From positions 1 to 64,000 of the forward strand of contig NZ_JAFBEB010000014.1 in assembly GCF_016908525.1 (NCBI RefSeq): a stretch of DNA of 64,000 nucleotides, written 5' to 3'. Positions 48,358 to 56,836 of this stretch are shown piece by piece (positions within the stretch are counted from its first letter, which is position 1; every line of letters starts with the position of its first letter). The translations under genes and the position numbers were made by a program. The stretch comes from Brevibacillus fulvus (GTDB lineage Bacteria > Bacillota > Bacilli > Brevibacillales > Brevibacillaceae). Below the pieces are notes generated by a model that saw only the letters and a program-made list of their open reading frames with translations, was not told where the DNA came from and ran no database searches.

Positions 48358-48717
48358 TTACTCCCATCTAAAGTCGTATTGATCTTTTAAAATATCGATT
48401 CTCTGGTCGGCGATTTCAATTGTGTGGTCATCCACCCATTTTGGTTCGGCAGGCGTATTTCCACCAATCCAAAAAACTTTCCGTCGTGTATGATGATCAA
48501 ATTCAACTTCTCCGATGTAGCTGTAATCAGAATTTAGCAAAGCTCCCCCCATTACGTATATTTTTAACTTGTAGCTACTGTCTGGTGACGCAGTTTCGGA
48601 CACCACATGAAGCTTAGTTGTATCAATACTTTCAAGACCGGGGTAGAACAGCGCTTTAACACGAGGCAGGATGACAACTATGATCGCGGCAACGACAATG
48701 ATTAATTTCATTTTCAT
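48358..48717 (-). CDS. DUF5412-like membrane-anchored protein
   Basis: 119 residues: an N-terminal membrane helix (LIIVVAAIIVVIL) followed by a beta-rich domain with SPDSSYKLKIYVMGGALLNSD and WIGGNTPAEPKWVDDHTIEI, resembling the DUF5412 family of Bacillales. Function unknown. ATG 48717 is supported by GGAGGAGAG; the open frame extends upstream to 48831 without support. It lies alone between tRNA-Ala and the DUF262 gene. Confidence 0.8.
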   Translation of the reverse strand: MKMKLIIVVAAIIVVILPRVKALFYPGLESIDTTKLHVVSETASPDSSYKLKIYVMGGALLNSDYSYIGEVEFDHHTRRKVFWIGGNTPAEPKWVDDHTIEIADQRIDILKDQYDFRWE

Positions 48718-49047
48718 GTTACTCTCCTCCAGACCCCGATAATTATATACCAACCGATAAAATTCCCGAAACAGGCAAATTTCCCAATATCCAGCACAAA
48801 GTTGAGGCTTGCCTAAACGGCACTGCCTCAAATGGAAAAGGAAGACCCGTTACTGCTCCGACCAGAATGCTGGTAGTCAAAAAATTAATTTATCTCTAAA
48901 ATAGGAGAAGAGAACAACCGAGCAAACAGCAGAAAAAGGCTTCGCCGTGACAAACGTGTTGAAAGCGAGTTTTCGTCATAGGCGAGAGATTGGAACAATC
49001 AACCTGAGTCGGCTGCAAAAATACTACGGAGAATGGAGAGGCATCGC
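48718..49047. other. Intergenic stretch before the DUF262 gene
   Basis: 330 bp without a gene I can support. It holds a promoter-like pair facing right, TAGTCA (48874-48879), 17 bp, TAAAAT (48897-48902), and an AGGAG (48903-48908) not followed by a usable start. A frame beginning at GTG 48947 runs into the DUF262 gene in another phase and is rejected. Confidence 0.5.
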
Positions 49048-50793
49048 ATGGCATTTCAAGTTCCAATCACAATCAAGGAAGCAATCGAAAACATACATAG
49101 AAAAAAGTATCTGCTGCCGGCCATCCAGCGGGAATTCGTCTGGAATGAAGAGCAAATCGAATGGTTGTTCGATTCGCTGATGCGGGATTTCCCGGTCGGT
49201 TCTTTTCTCTTTTGGTATGTACAGAAGGAAAACAGCAAAGAATTCAAGTTTTACGAATTTCTGCGTGATTTTCACGAGAAAAATAACCGGCACAATATGG
49301 AAGCCGATATTAGCGGCGAAGAAGATCTTATCGCGATTCTTGACGGACAGCAACGACTGACTTCCCTTTATATTGGCTTGAAGGGAAGCTATGCCGCCAA
49401 GCTTCCCAACAAACGCAGGGACAGCGAGGCGTCTTATCCGAAAAAAGAGTTGTATGTAAACCTGCTGAAACCGTCGGAAGAAATCGATTGGGAATATCAG
49501 TTTGAATTTTTGACCGCTGACCAGGCAAAAGTGAGGAACGCCACGACGTTTTGGTTTCGGGTCGGCGATATTCTTGACATGAAGGAACATCACGAAGTCA
49601 ACGACTTTTTGCTGGAAAATGAGCTGACTTTGTATGAAAAAGAAGCTGCCAAGTTTGCCAATCGGACGTTGTTCAAGCTCCATAAAGTCATCCATGAAAC
49701 GCCATGCATCAATTTTTACCTGGAGAAAGGGAAGGAGCTCGACAAAGTCCTGCAAATCTTCATTCGCGTGAACAGCGGCGGGACTCCGCTCAGCTATTCC
49801 GACTTGTTGTTGTCGATTGCGACAGCCCAATGGAAAGAAAAGGACGCGCGGGAAACGATCACGGCTTTTGTCGATGAATTGAATGAGATCGGCGATACGT
49901 TTTATTTTGACAAAGACCTGATCTTAAAAACTTGCCTGGTCCTTTGCGACTTTACGGACATCGCTTTTAAAGTCGACAATTTTAATTCCAGCAACATGAA
50001 GAAGATTGAACAAGAATGGGATAAAATCGAACAATCGATCCGGCTTGCGGTCGAATTGGTTGCCAGCTTCGGGTTCAACTATAAAACGTTGACCGCGACT
50101 TATGTGATCATTCCCATTGCGTACTATTTGTATAAAAAAGACAATCCGAAAAACTATGTGAAATCGGTCAGCACAATCGAAGACAGGAGAAACATTCAAA
50201 AGTTTACGACCGTTGCCCTGTTGAAAAAATTGTTCGGCGGTCAACCGGATACTGTCTTGCGCCCGATTCGGGAAATCATCAAAAATCAGCATTCCGCCTT
50301 CCCGTTTGATCAGATCAAAGACGGTCTGCGGGTGACGAATAAATCGCTGAAGATGGACGAGGATGAAATAAACGACTTGCTGTATACCAAATATGGCAAT
50401 AAATATGCGTTTTCCATACTATCGTTGCTTTATCCGACTTTGGACTATACGAATCACTTTCACCAGGATCACATCTATCCGCGAAGCTTGTTAAAATCCG
50501 GCGCAAAGCTGAAAAAGCGCGGGTTGGATGATGACGCCATTGCCTATTGCATGGAAAAATACGATTACATCGGGAACTTGCAGTTGATTGAGGGCGTACC
50601 CAACCAGCAGAAGTCCGACATGGATATCGATGCCTGGCTGGATACCGTTTGCAAGTCCGCTCAAGAGAAAGCGGACTATCGGAAAAAGCATCTGCTTCCC
50701 GATCTCCCCTTGACATTGGACAATTTTGAGCAATTTCTCGAAAAGCGGGAAGAGTTGATCGTCGAGCGGCTCAAAGAAGTTTTGTTGGGGTAG
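49048..50793 (+). CDS. GmrSD-like DUF262 / HNH (DUF1524) nuclease
   Basis: 581 residues. The N-terminal DUF262 half has LPAIQREFVWNEEQIEWLFD and the nucleotide-binding/hydrolysis-type D-GQQR motif (residues 99-103, ILDGQQRLTSLY). The C-terminal part has the DUF1524 HNH motif with D474-H475 in QDHIYPRSLL and the later NLQLIEGVPNQQKSD. GmrSD enzymes are type IV, modification-dependent restriction systems; some DUF262 proteins have other defence roles. ATG 49048 has GGAGAG 7 nt upstream. It is probably operonic with the PD-(D/E)XK-like gene. Confidence 0.88.
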   Translation: MAFQVPITIKEAIENIHRKKYLLPAIQREFVWNEEQIEWLFDSLMRDFPVGSFLFWYVQKENSKEFKFYEFLRDFHEKNNRHNMEADISGEEDLIAILDGQQRLTSLYIGLKGSYAAKLPNKRRDSEASYPKKELYVNLLKPSEEIDWEYQFEFLTADQAKVRNATTFWFRVGDILDMKEHHEVNDFLLENELTLYEKEAAKFANRTLFKLHKVIHETPCINFYLEKGKELDKVLQIFIRVNSGGTPLSYSDLLLSIATAQWKEKDARETITAFVDELNEIGDTFYFDKDLILKTCLVLCDFTDIAFKVDNFNSSNMKKIEQEWDKIEQSIRLAVELVASFGFNYKTLTATYVIIPIAYYLYKKDNPKNYVKSVSTIEDRRNIQKFTTVALLKKLFGGQPDTVLRPIREIIKNQHSAFPFDQIKDGLRVTNKSLKMDEDEINDLLYTKYGNKYAFSILSLLYPTLDYTNHFHQDHIYPRSLLKSGAKLKKRGLDDDAIAYCMEKYDYIGNLQLIEGVPNQQKSDMDIDAWLDTVCKSAQEKADYRKKHLLPDLPLTLDNFEQFLEKREELIVERLKEVLLG

Positions 50794-50844
50794 ATATGAT
50801 GAAGAGTTTCGGCAAGACAAATACGTTCAGGTTGGTGCATCAAT

Positions 50845-51312
50845 TTGGAAACAGATAAAAGCAGTAATCATGCGAAAATTACCGGTGATTTCGCCGAACA
50901 TTTGATTATGTATTGGTTGTCGAAGTACGGGTTCGAATGTGTGCATGTCACCCATACCGGCATCGATCTGATCGCAACGAGAAAATCAACTGGTCAGCGA
51001 TTGGGGATTTCCGTTAAATCGCGGAGCAGAGAAACCGGCCAAACCGACTACGCTCTGACGATTCGCAATCCCGCTGACGAGCATAAAAAGGTAGACGCTG
51101 CTTGTGCCTATTTTGCTTGCGAACCGTACTTTGCCATTGTCATTGATCAGGCAAATTCCATTCGTGCCTATCTCACTTCCAAGGAGAACATCATCAGCAA
51201 GTTTGGAGTCAGCCATGCATCCACGCAAAACTGGAATTACAAAAAACTTGAAGCAGATGATCAGACGGTCATGTTTTCGCTTGATTATGGGAAGCAACGT
51301 TGGTTTCAATAA
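50845..51312 (+). CDS. PD-(D/E)XK nuclease-like protein
   Basis: 155 residues. A helix with E18 (GDFAEHLIMYWLSKYGF), then D41 in GIDLIAT and S56-V-K58 in LGISVKSRSRE, follow the order E...D...xVK of restriction-endonuclease-like folds, with Ser in place of the second acidic residue. No DNA-recognition domain is visible. The start TTG 50845 is assumed because no better start lies downstream; its RBS is weak. A 20-codon frame (50796-50858) ends across this start and may couple translation to the DUF262 gene. Probably the partner of the upstream nuclease. Confidence 0.65.
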   Translation: METDKSSNHAKITGDFAEHLIMYWLSKYGFECVHVTHTGIDLIATRKSTGQRLGISVKSRSRETGQTDYALTIRNPADEHKKVDAACAYFACEPYFAIVIDQANSIRAYLTSKENIISKFGVSHASTQNWNYKKLEADDQTVMFSLDYGKQRWFQ

Positions 51313-51326
51313 ACCGTTCGTTTGCC

Positions 51327-51352
51327 AACCCTTGGGAAACCAGGGGTTTTTC
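51327..51352 (+). terminator. Terminator after the DUF262/PD-(D/E)XK pair
   Basis: AACCCTTGG, GAAA loop, CCAGGGGTT (one G-U), then TTTTTC. Confidence 0.8.
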
Positions 51353-51393
51353 ATTTTGCGGCGAGATTGCTTCATGGAGGAGGACTTGTCCCA

Positions 51394-52335
51394 ATGTTTA
51401 ACATGATCGGTTGGTTGTTGATTCCCTATGTTATGCTTCCGTTTCGCTGGAAGAAGATGAGTTTTGCGAAGCGGATGATCGCGCTTGTCTGGATTGCGGC
51501 GATCGCCTTTGCCGTGATCGGGAGAACGGGGACGGAGACAGGGTCGCTCCCGTCTGCTGAGACATCGAGAGGACTGCCTGAGCAGAGCGCAGCGCAAAGC
51601 GATCGGGAGGCGCAAGCAGTTCCCCGACAAGCACCGACGGCGGATTCGCAGACGAAGCCCAACGATGCGGAGGAAACTCCAGCAGCGCCGACCGAGGCGA
51701 ACACAGCGGCTGGTTCAGCAAGTAATACGGCCAATCGGGGCGATTACGACACGGTGATTCATTTTCCGGTGAGCCAATACCCGCAAACGGCAGCTCACAT
51801 CCAGTCAGCGATTCAGAAGGGGGAGTCGCCGATCTGCACGATTGATCGAAAAGGTGCAGAGGAAAACCGGGAAGAGTCTTTGGCGGGAATTCCGACCAAA
51901 ACCGGATACGATCGCGATGAATGGCCTATGGCCATGTGTACGGAAGGGGGAGCCGATGCGGATATCGCCTATATTGCTCCTGCCGATAACCGGGGGGCGG
52001 GCTCGTGGGTAGGCAATCACTTGGAACACTTTCCAAACGGCACACGAGTCTTGTTCGTCATTGATGGCGGCAAGAGCGAAGCGGTTGCATCAGTGGTGCG
52101 AAGCGAGACAGAATCCGGCGTGGACAGTCAAGCGGCAACGCCTGCAGCTGCCGAACACCAGACATCGCCCGCAAAGTCTGTGAACGCCAATCCGCAGACA
52201 GTTCAGCAGACAACGCCGGTAGTTTATAAAAATTGCTCGGCCGTTCGAGCGGCCGGCGCGGCTCCACTGCGAGCAGGAGAGCCTGGTTACAGTCGCAAGC
52301 TGGACCGGGACGGGGATGGCATCGCCTGCGAATGA
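51394..52335 (+). CDS. Membrane-anchored NucA/NucB-type nuclease with Excalibur domain
   Basis: 313 residues: hydrophobic N terminus with one or two membrane segments (about 3-16 and 27-44), a Pro/Ala/Thr/Gln-rich linker, a NucA/NucB catalytic domain with [16 protein letters not shown] and [12 protein letters not shown], a second low-complexity linker and a C-terminal Excalibur calcium-binding motif ([11 protein letters not shown]...[11 protein letters not shown]). NucA-type enzymes are extracytoplasmic DNases, used in competence or sporulation in Bacillus. ATG 51394 follows GGAGGAGG. Its anchoring and the Ca-binding module are unlike the short secreted NucB. Confidence 0.88.
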   Translation: MFNMIGWLLIPYVMLPFRWKKMSFAKRMIALVWIAAIAFAVIGRTGTETGSLPSAETSRGLPEQSAAQSDREAQAVPRQAPTADSQTKPNDAEETPAAPTEANTAAGSASNTANRGDYDTVIHFPVSQYPQTAAHIQSAIQKGESPICTIDRKGAEENREESLAGIPTKTGYDRDEWPMAMCTEGGADADIAYIAPADNRGAGSWVGNHLEHFPNGTRVLFVIDGGKSEAVASVVRSETESGVDSQAATPAAAEHQTSPAKSVNANPQTVQQTTPVVYKNCSAVRAAGAAPLRAGEPGYSRKLDRDGDGIACE

Positions 52336-52466
52336 AGCTGAGCTGTCGTTTATTCATGGCGAGTGATGATCATGTGCTGCTCTCAAAAGCAGCTGATTGG
52401 ATGCGTGTAGCGCTCTCTAATCTGGTACAATATAAGTTAATAACGTTGAAAGAGAGTGTAAACAGC

Positions 52467-53489
52467 ATGAAAAACAAGAAACTGGATTTAGAGCAAGTCA
52501 TGGAAGACTGGGGCAAAGACTTGCGGATGCGAAATGAGTTTTTTAATTATGTGTTGTATGATGGCGGCTATATTCCGAACGGACAAGAAGATTTATTGTA
52601 TAAAGTGTTTTCGCCGGACACCTATAAAAAGTTTATCGCACCGCAACTCGGGAAAATGAAGATGGACCCGGGAATCGTTTTGCAAAATCCTTACATAAAC
52701 CTTATCGAGCTGACCAATATCAAAAAAGGCGATTGGAAAATTGACGTGTTTCTGCGGGAACCTTTTCAGCTGCAGCTGGTAGATGCCAAACGGGACGGTC
52801 TGAAAATCAAGCCGCGGCTGGGCTACTTTGATATCCCTGTTCCCTACTATCGCTTGACCCGCAACGGAATTCCGTGGATGAGTATCTCCGCTTCGGAAAT
52901 GCTGACGATGCGGGATGCGGTAGCCGGCGTTTCCGGTCATGTGCTCGTCGCCGGGATCGGGTTGGGTTACTTTCCGTTCATCACCAGTTTGAAAGAATCC
53001 GTCAAGAAGATCACTTTGGTGGAAATCGATGAAAATATCATTGAGATTTTTGAAACGAAGATTTTGCCGCAGTTTCCGCGAAAAGAGAAAATCGAAATCG
53101 TACACGCCGATGCGATCCAATACTTCCAGGAACACCATCAACAATTTGATTCGCATTTTATCGACATCTGGCAAGGAAGCGATTTTGAATCGGTTAAGCT
53201 GTATATGCAATTTAAAGCCGTTGAGCTGCGAGAGGGAACAAAAAATGTCTATCACTGGATTGAGGACAGTTTGCGGGACTTCATTTCCAATCAATTTATG
53301 AACTTCATTCGCTATCGTTATTTGAAACTGGACAACTATTACAGCAAACCGTATTTCTTCAAGGATGAGGATATGGAAAAAACGTTCGAGACGATGGGAA
53401 TCGACAGCCCGACTTCGCAAAAAGCGGTGAGACAACTTATTGCTCATCCCGATCAGGTCATTGATGCGTACATTTTGGCAACCGTATAA
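52467..53489 (+). CDS. SAM-dependent methyltransferase / spermidine-synthase-like protein
   Basis: 340 residues. The Rossmann-type core shows motif I VLVAGIGLGYFPFI, the acidic end of strand 2 in TLVEIDENIIEIF, and HADAIQYF and FIDIWQGSD further on, in the order of spermidine-synthase-like methyltransferases. The N-terminal 150 residues match no domain I recognise. Substrate unknown. ATG 52467 has only a weak RBS (AGAGAG). The reading frame extends upstream into the nuclease gene's end without support. Confidence 0.75.
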   Translation: MKNKKLDLEQVMEDWGKDLRMRNEFFNYVLYDGGYIPNGQEDLLYKVFSPDTYKKFIAPQLGKMKMDPGIVLQNPYINLIELTNIKKGDWKIDVFLREPFQLQLVDAKRDGLKIKPRLGYFDIPVPYYRLTRNGIPWMSISASEMLTMRDAVAGVSGHVLVAGIGLGYFPFITSLKESVKKITLVEIDENIIEIFETKILPQFPRKEKIEIVHADAIQYFQEHHQQFDSHFIDIWQGSDFESVKLYMQFKAVELREGTKNVYHWIEDSLRDFISNQFMNFIRYRYLKLDNYYSKPYFFKDEDMEKTFETMGIDSPTSQKAVRQLIAHPDQVIDAYILATV

Positions 53490-53516
53490 ACTATTTTTGG
53501 CGGTACGCGGCAACAC

Positions 53517-53547
53517 AAGGCAGGTTCAACTATGAACCTGCCTTTTT
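53517..53547. terminator. Bidirectional terminator between the methyltransferase and FGGY kinase genes
   Basis: AAGGCAGGTTCA (53517-53528), loop, TGAACCTGCCTT (53533-53544), then TTT; the stem also serves the convergent kinase gene. Confidence 0.85.
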
Positions 53548-53551
53548 ACGT

Positions 53552-55030
53552 TCATCCCTGAAAATGGTGCCCGATTTGCCGGGCCAGCTGTTGAAACAGA
53601 GCCACTCTGGCTTGGTAGACAGAACGGTTTTCCGGCTGGGGCGTGACGATTCGTTTGCGCGGGATCTGCTGCTTGATCGCGGCCAATGCATCCACTTCGC
53701 CGCACGCATACAGTGCCAGCCAGGCTGCTCCCCATGCCGAACTTTGGTGGCTGACCGGCACTTCCACTTCTTGTTGAAACACATCGGCAACGATTTGCAG
53801 CCAGAGATCCGAGCGGGAGAAGCCGCCGCTCGCGACGATTTTTTGCGCCGGACCGGCCGCTTTTTCCAGGGATTGTCCGATCAGATAAAGATTGTAGATC
53901 ACGCCTTCCAGGCAAGCGCGCACCAAGTGCTCGCGTCCATGGCGAATGGATAAACCAAAGAAGCTGCCTCTGGCATGGGGATTCCACAGCGGTGAGCGCT
54001 CGCCGTTGAGGTAAGGCAAGAACAGCAGTTCTTCCGCGCCCGGTTCCACTTTTTCAGCCAAGGCAACCAGCGAATCGATCGCTTCCGGCGTTGCCAAAAT
54101 TTGCTTAAGCCACTGCAAGGTGATCGCCCCATTGTTGGTGGCGCCGCCGATCAAGTAAAGCTGTTCCGTAAAAGGATAGCAAAAAGTTTGCAGCTCGCTG
54201 TCCACTGCCGGCGCTGACACCATCTGGCGAATCGCGCCGCTCGTTCCGATCGTGATCGCGACTTCGCCCGGTTCGATCGCGCCAGTTCCCAAATTGGCCA
54301 AATGACCGTCGGAGGAGCCGATGACGAACCGGGTGTCTGGCAAAAGCCCTGTTTGTTCGACGATCCGTTTGCTTAAGCCGCTGACGGTTCGATGCGGAGG
54401 GACAGGTATCCCCAACTGATCGGCTGTTATGCCCACCAGCGCTAACGATTCCGGATGCCAGGCAAGGGTATGCAGATCAAACATCCCGCTGGAGGCGGCA
54501 ATCGAGTAATCGACGAGATCGCTGCCCAGCCAACGCGTTAGGAGAAATTCTTTAATGGATAAAAACTTGCTCGCTCGCAAAAAAGGTTCATATCGCTGTT
54601 CCTTCATCCACAGCAGCTTGCAGAAGGGCGTCATCGGATGAAGCGGGGTGCCGGTTTGGCGGTACCAATCGATCTTGGGCATTGCCTTCAGCCGCTGAGC
54701 TTGCGGGGCGCTTCGCGTATCAGCCCAAGTAAGGGAAGGAGATAACGGCTGTCCAGATTGATCCACGCAGATGAGCGAGTGCATGGCAGACGAGACTCCT
54801 ACCGCAAGCAGCTGCTTCGGGTCAAGGCGATGCTGATTCAATACATGGCGCAAAGCAAGGATGGCCGCTTTTTCGATTTGCAGCGGGTCTTGCTCCGCCC
54901 AGCCCGGTTTTTCCGTAAACAACGGTACTTGCGCTTCCGCTTCGCTTATTACGAAACCTGCCCGATCAAAGGCGACGGCTTTTACGCTGGTGGTGCCAAT
55001 ATCCAGTCCGATTACAAAAGAATGCGACAT
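53552..55030 (-). CDS. FGGY-family carbohydrate kinase, gluconokinase-like
   Basis: 492 residues in two FGGY domains: N-terminal ATPase phosphate loop GLDIGTTSVKAVAFD, the substrate region PLSPSLTWADTRSAPQAQRL, and the C-terminal ATP-binding IGTSGAIRQ and VASGGFSRSDLWLQIVADVF. Similar to gluconate kinases, but FGGY specificity is hard to read and no gluconate permease or dehydrogenase is adjacent. The start at 55030 is set by GGGAGG 8 nt upstream. It is the only minus-strand gene of this stretch. Confidence 0.88.
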   Translation of the reverse strand: MSHSFVIGLDIGTTSVKAVAFDRAGFVISEAEAQVPLFTEKPGWAEQDPLQIEKAAILALRHVLNQHRLDPKQLLAVGVSSAMHSLICVDQSGQPLSPSLTWADTRSAPQAQRLKAMPKIDWYRQTGTPLHPMTPFCKLLWMKEQRYEPFLRASKFLSIKEFLLTRWLGSDLVDYSIAASSGMFDLHTLAWHPESLALVGITADQLGIPVPPHRTVSGLSKRIVEQTGLLPDTRFVIGSSDGHLANLGTGAIEPGEVAITIGTSGAIRQMVSAPAVDSELQTFCYPFTEQLYLIGGATNNGAITLQWLKQILATPEAIDSLVALAEKVEPGAEELLFLPYLNGERSPLWNPHARGSFFGLSIRHGREHLVRACLEGVIYNLYLIGQSLEKAAGPAQKIVASGGFSRSDLWLQIVADVFQQEVEVPVSHQSSAWGAAWLALYACGEVDALAAIKQQIPRKRIVTPQPENRSVYQARVALFQQLARQIGHHFQG

Positions 55031-55202
55031 CGCTCGCGCCTCCCTCTCTGTTCTGTTGCGCCAATCGGCGGACATGGCCGAATGTCTCCATGCTTTCCTC
55101 CTTAGCCAACAGTTTTCTTTTCTCCAGAATGGCAAAACAAAGTCCAGAACACAAGAGTGGGGCTAACGTTTTTTCAAGCGGATGCGGGCAATGAGGCTAT
55201 CA

Positions 55203-55231
55203 TTGACGAATCAGGCATTTTATTATATATA
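55203..55231 (+). promoter_or_regulatory. SigA-type promoter of the 31-residue ORF
   Basis: TTGACG (55203-55208), a 17-bp spacer, TATATA (55226-55231), 55 nt before the small ORF start. Confidence 0.65.
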
Positions 55232-55285
55232 CAAAGAACAGTAAGCTTCAATATAACGGCCGATTTGGCAATGGAGGTGTATTCA

Positions 55286-55381
55286 ATGGCAAGCGTTTTC
55301 GGTTTGCCTGACACGGGCGCGACCCATGCAAAGCCTGACAGCGGAAAGGCGTACTTTGCGTGGGGCGGACTTTTCATTTGA
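55286..55381 (+). CDS. Undescribed 31-residue peptide ORF
   Basis: A short ORF with an excellent RBS (GGAGGTG, 6 nt before ATG 55286) and a promoter of consensus type upstream. The peptide starts MASVFGLPDTG and ends YFAWGGLFI; it is Gly/Ala-rich with a polar middle (THAKPDSGK) and no signal peptide or Cys. The next gene encodes a CD3324-like regulator. It could be a peptide signal, toxin or modified-peptide precursor, or a leader; nothing in the window identifies modification genes. I do not recognise it. Confidence 0.5.
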   Translation: MASVFGLPDTGATHAKPDSGKAYFAWGGLFI

Positions 55382-55424
55382 TACGCCTGAGTAACAGCTG
55401 CCTTGTTCACTGTTTGGCTTTGCA

Positions 55425-55451
55425 CCTTATTTGAGACTGTAAAAAATAAGG
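55425..55451. promoter_or_regulatory. Inverted repeat just before the CD3324-like gene
   Basis: CCTTATTT (55425-55432) and AAATAAGG (55444-55451) are a perfect 8-bp inverted repeat overlapping the RBS region; a candidate autoregulatory operator or mRNA hairpin. Confidence 0.4.
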
Positions 55452-55463
55452 GGCGTGGCAAAC

Positions 55464-55727
55464 GTGAAATACAGGAAAGCAACTGCGGTGTTGCCGGAAA
55501 AGCTGATCGCAGAAATCCAGAAATACGTGCAAGGCGAAACGATTTATATCCCCAAACCGGATACTTCCCACGAAAGATGGGGGACTCGTTCCGGTGCCAG
55601 AAAACAGCTGGACGAGCGAAATGCCGCGATCCGGCAAGCGTTCAAGCAGGGCAGGTCGATTGGGGAATTGGCCGAACATCATTTTCTATCCGTGGAAACG
55701 ATAAAAAAAATCGTCTACTCAAAATAA
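55464..55727 (+). CDS. CD3324-family helix-turn-helix protein
   Basis: An 87-residue protein with the family pattern: MKYRKATAVLPEKLIAEIQK, the GETIYIPKP turn, ERWGTRSG and a C-terminal helix-turn-helix (SIGELAEHHFLSVETIKKIV). The start GTG 55464 suits both the family N terminus and the RBS AAGGGG; GTG 55455 is too close. It is a probable DNA-binding regulator of unknown targets, perhaps of the small ORF upstream. Confidence 0.85.
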   Translation: MKYRKATAVLPEKLIAEIQKYVQGETIYIPKPDTSHERWGTRSGARKQLDERNAAIRQAFKQGRSIGELAEHHFLSVETIKKIVYSK

Positions 55728-55739
55728 ACAATCAGGCAA

Positions 55740-55776
55740 GCGCCGCTGCGATCAAGCGAGAGCAACGGTGCTTTTT
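55740..55776 (+). terminator. Terminator after the CD3324-like gene
   Basis: GCGCCGCTGC (55740-55749) pairs with GCAACGGTGC (55762-55771) with one mismatch and one wobble, then TTTTTGC. Confidence 0.75.
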
Positions 55777-55892
55777 GCTTTTATGGCGAAAACGGTTCTG
55801 AAACGATTTCGGCCTATCCGCAAGCGAACGAAACAGATATGCTGAAGGCGTACGATGTTTTTCAATCTAATCCGTTTGGAGGAAATCCGCTT

Positions 55893-56543
55893 ATGGAGCC
55901 GTTTATCCGCAACCATCAATATAACTTTATCCGTCAGCAAGTTCGCCACATTCTGGATGCGCTCCGGACTGTGTCCGATCCAAAAGTTCGCGAGGCGGTC
56001 AGGTCGAGTGCAGAAGCAAAAGTGGTTGCGGCATTCCCCTGTGCAAGCGGTGAGGAGAAGCAGTGGATCGAGCGAATTTTTTCCCTGAAAAGCGAGGCAG
56101 AGTACGAGGAATATCTCGCCGACTTGCTGCCGTATGTCGTCAAATTTCCGCCGGTCTCGGACAAACAGGTCAAAAAGCTGTTTCCAAAAGCCAAAAAGCT
56201 GAAAATCCCCAATTGGGAGACACTCGATTTTCGCACCGTGACATATCTTAGCTGGATGGATATCGCGACCCATAAACTTTATCTGATTTATGCGGGAGAC
56301 GGCGGACTGGTCGGAGTGGAAGGTAACTATACAATGACTCATAAGAAAAATATGTGCTCCTTGTGCAAAGGGTATGGAGAAGTCGCTTTGGTCACGGCAA
56401 TCACCAAAGCCAAGCCAGCCCACTTGCCTGACTATTACAAAGCGGTGGGAAACTACATGTGTATCGATCATCGGGAATGCAACCGCAGGATAACCGATGT
56501 CAGCTATTTGGAGGAGTTTATGCAAAGCGTGCTGAAAAAGTAA
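55893..56543 (+). CDS. FusB/FusC-family elongation factor G-binding protein
   Basis: 216 residues, matching FusB length. An N-terminal helical bundle (EPFIRNHQYNFIRQQVRHIL) and a C-terminal zinc-finger domain with FRTVTYLSWMDIATHKLYLIY, MCSLCKGYGEVAL and MCIDHRECN. FusB-type proteins bind EF-G, release it from stalled ribosomes and give fusidic-acid resistance; chromosomal homologues (FBP) often have housekeeping roles. ATG 55893 has TTGGAGG 9 nt upstream. No mobile element adjoins it. Confidence 0.9.
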   Translation: MEPFIRNHQYNFIRQQVRHILDALRTVSDPKVREAVRSSAEAKVVAAFPCASGEEKQWIERIFSLKSEAEYEEYLADLLPYVVKFPPVSDKQVKKLFPKAKKLKIPNWETLDFRTVTYLSWMDIATHKLYLIYAGDGGLVGVEGNYTMTHKKNMCSLCKGYGEVALVTAITKAKPAHLPDYYKAVGNYMCIDHRECNRRITDVSYLEEFMQSVLKK

Positions 56544-56614
56544 ACTCTGCCTGCTGATGACTGTCATCAGCGGCTGTTTCTTGCAGAACAGCGAAACCTT
56601 TCGTCTGTCAGCCG

Positions 56615-56647
56615 AGCCTGTCCGCAAACAAGCGGTGCAGGCTTTTC
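56615..56647 (+). terminator. Terminator after the FusB-type gene
   Basis: AGCCTG/CAGGCT outer stem and CCGC/GCGG inner stem, then TTTTC. A nearer hairpin GCTGATGA/TCATCAGC (56553-56571) has a poor T run. Confidence 0.65.
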
Positions 56648-56836
56648 GGTTTGGCATATGCAATGCTGGGAAGGCGTCGTCTCAATCTTCCTATCCAGAA
56701 CAGAATTTGCTACAATCATAGAGTGCTGTCTTCTGTCAATCTTTTTAAAGCAGGACGTTATACTTAAACGAATTCAGGCAAAATAGACTCTGGCGCCAAT
56801 CCAGCCAGTCAGAGTGTTGAAAGTGAGTGAACATGA

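Noticed and set aside
48947-49180. 77-residue frame starting GTG 48947 overlapping the DUF262 gene
   Set aside because: It overlaps the well-supported DUF262 start by more than 130 nt in another frame, and has no clear RBS or homology.
50796-50858. 20-codon frame between the DUF262 gene and the PD-(D/E)XK-like gene
   Set aside because: It starts with two ATG codons after a G-rich tract and overlaps the next start, so it could be a coupling leader, but it is too short to claim as a gene.
48162-56543. tRNA-Ala as attachment site of an integrated element
   Set aside because: I found no integrase and no direct repeat of the tRNA 3' end downstream, so integration at this site is not supported although the region looks accessory.
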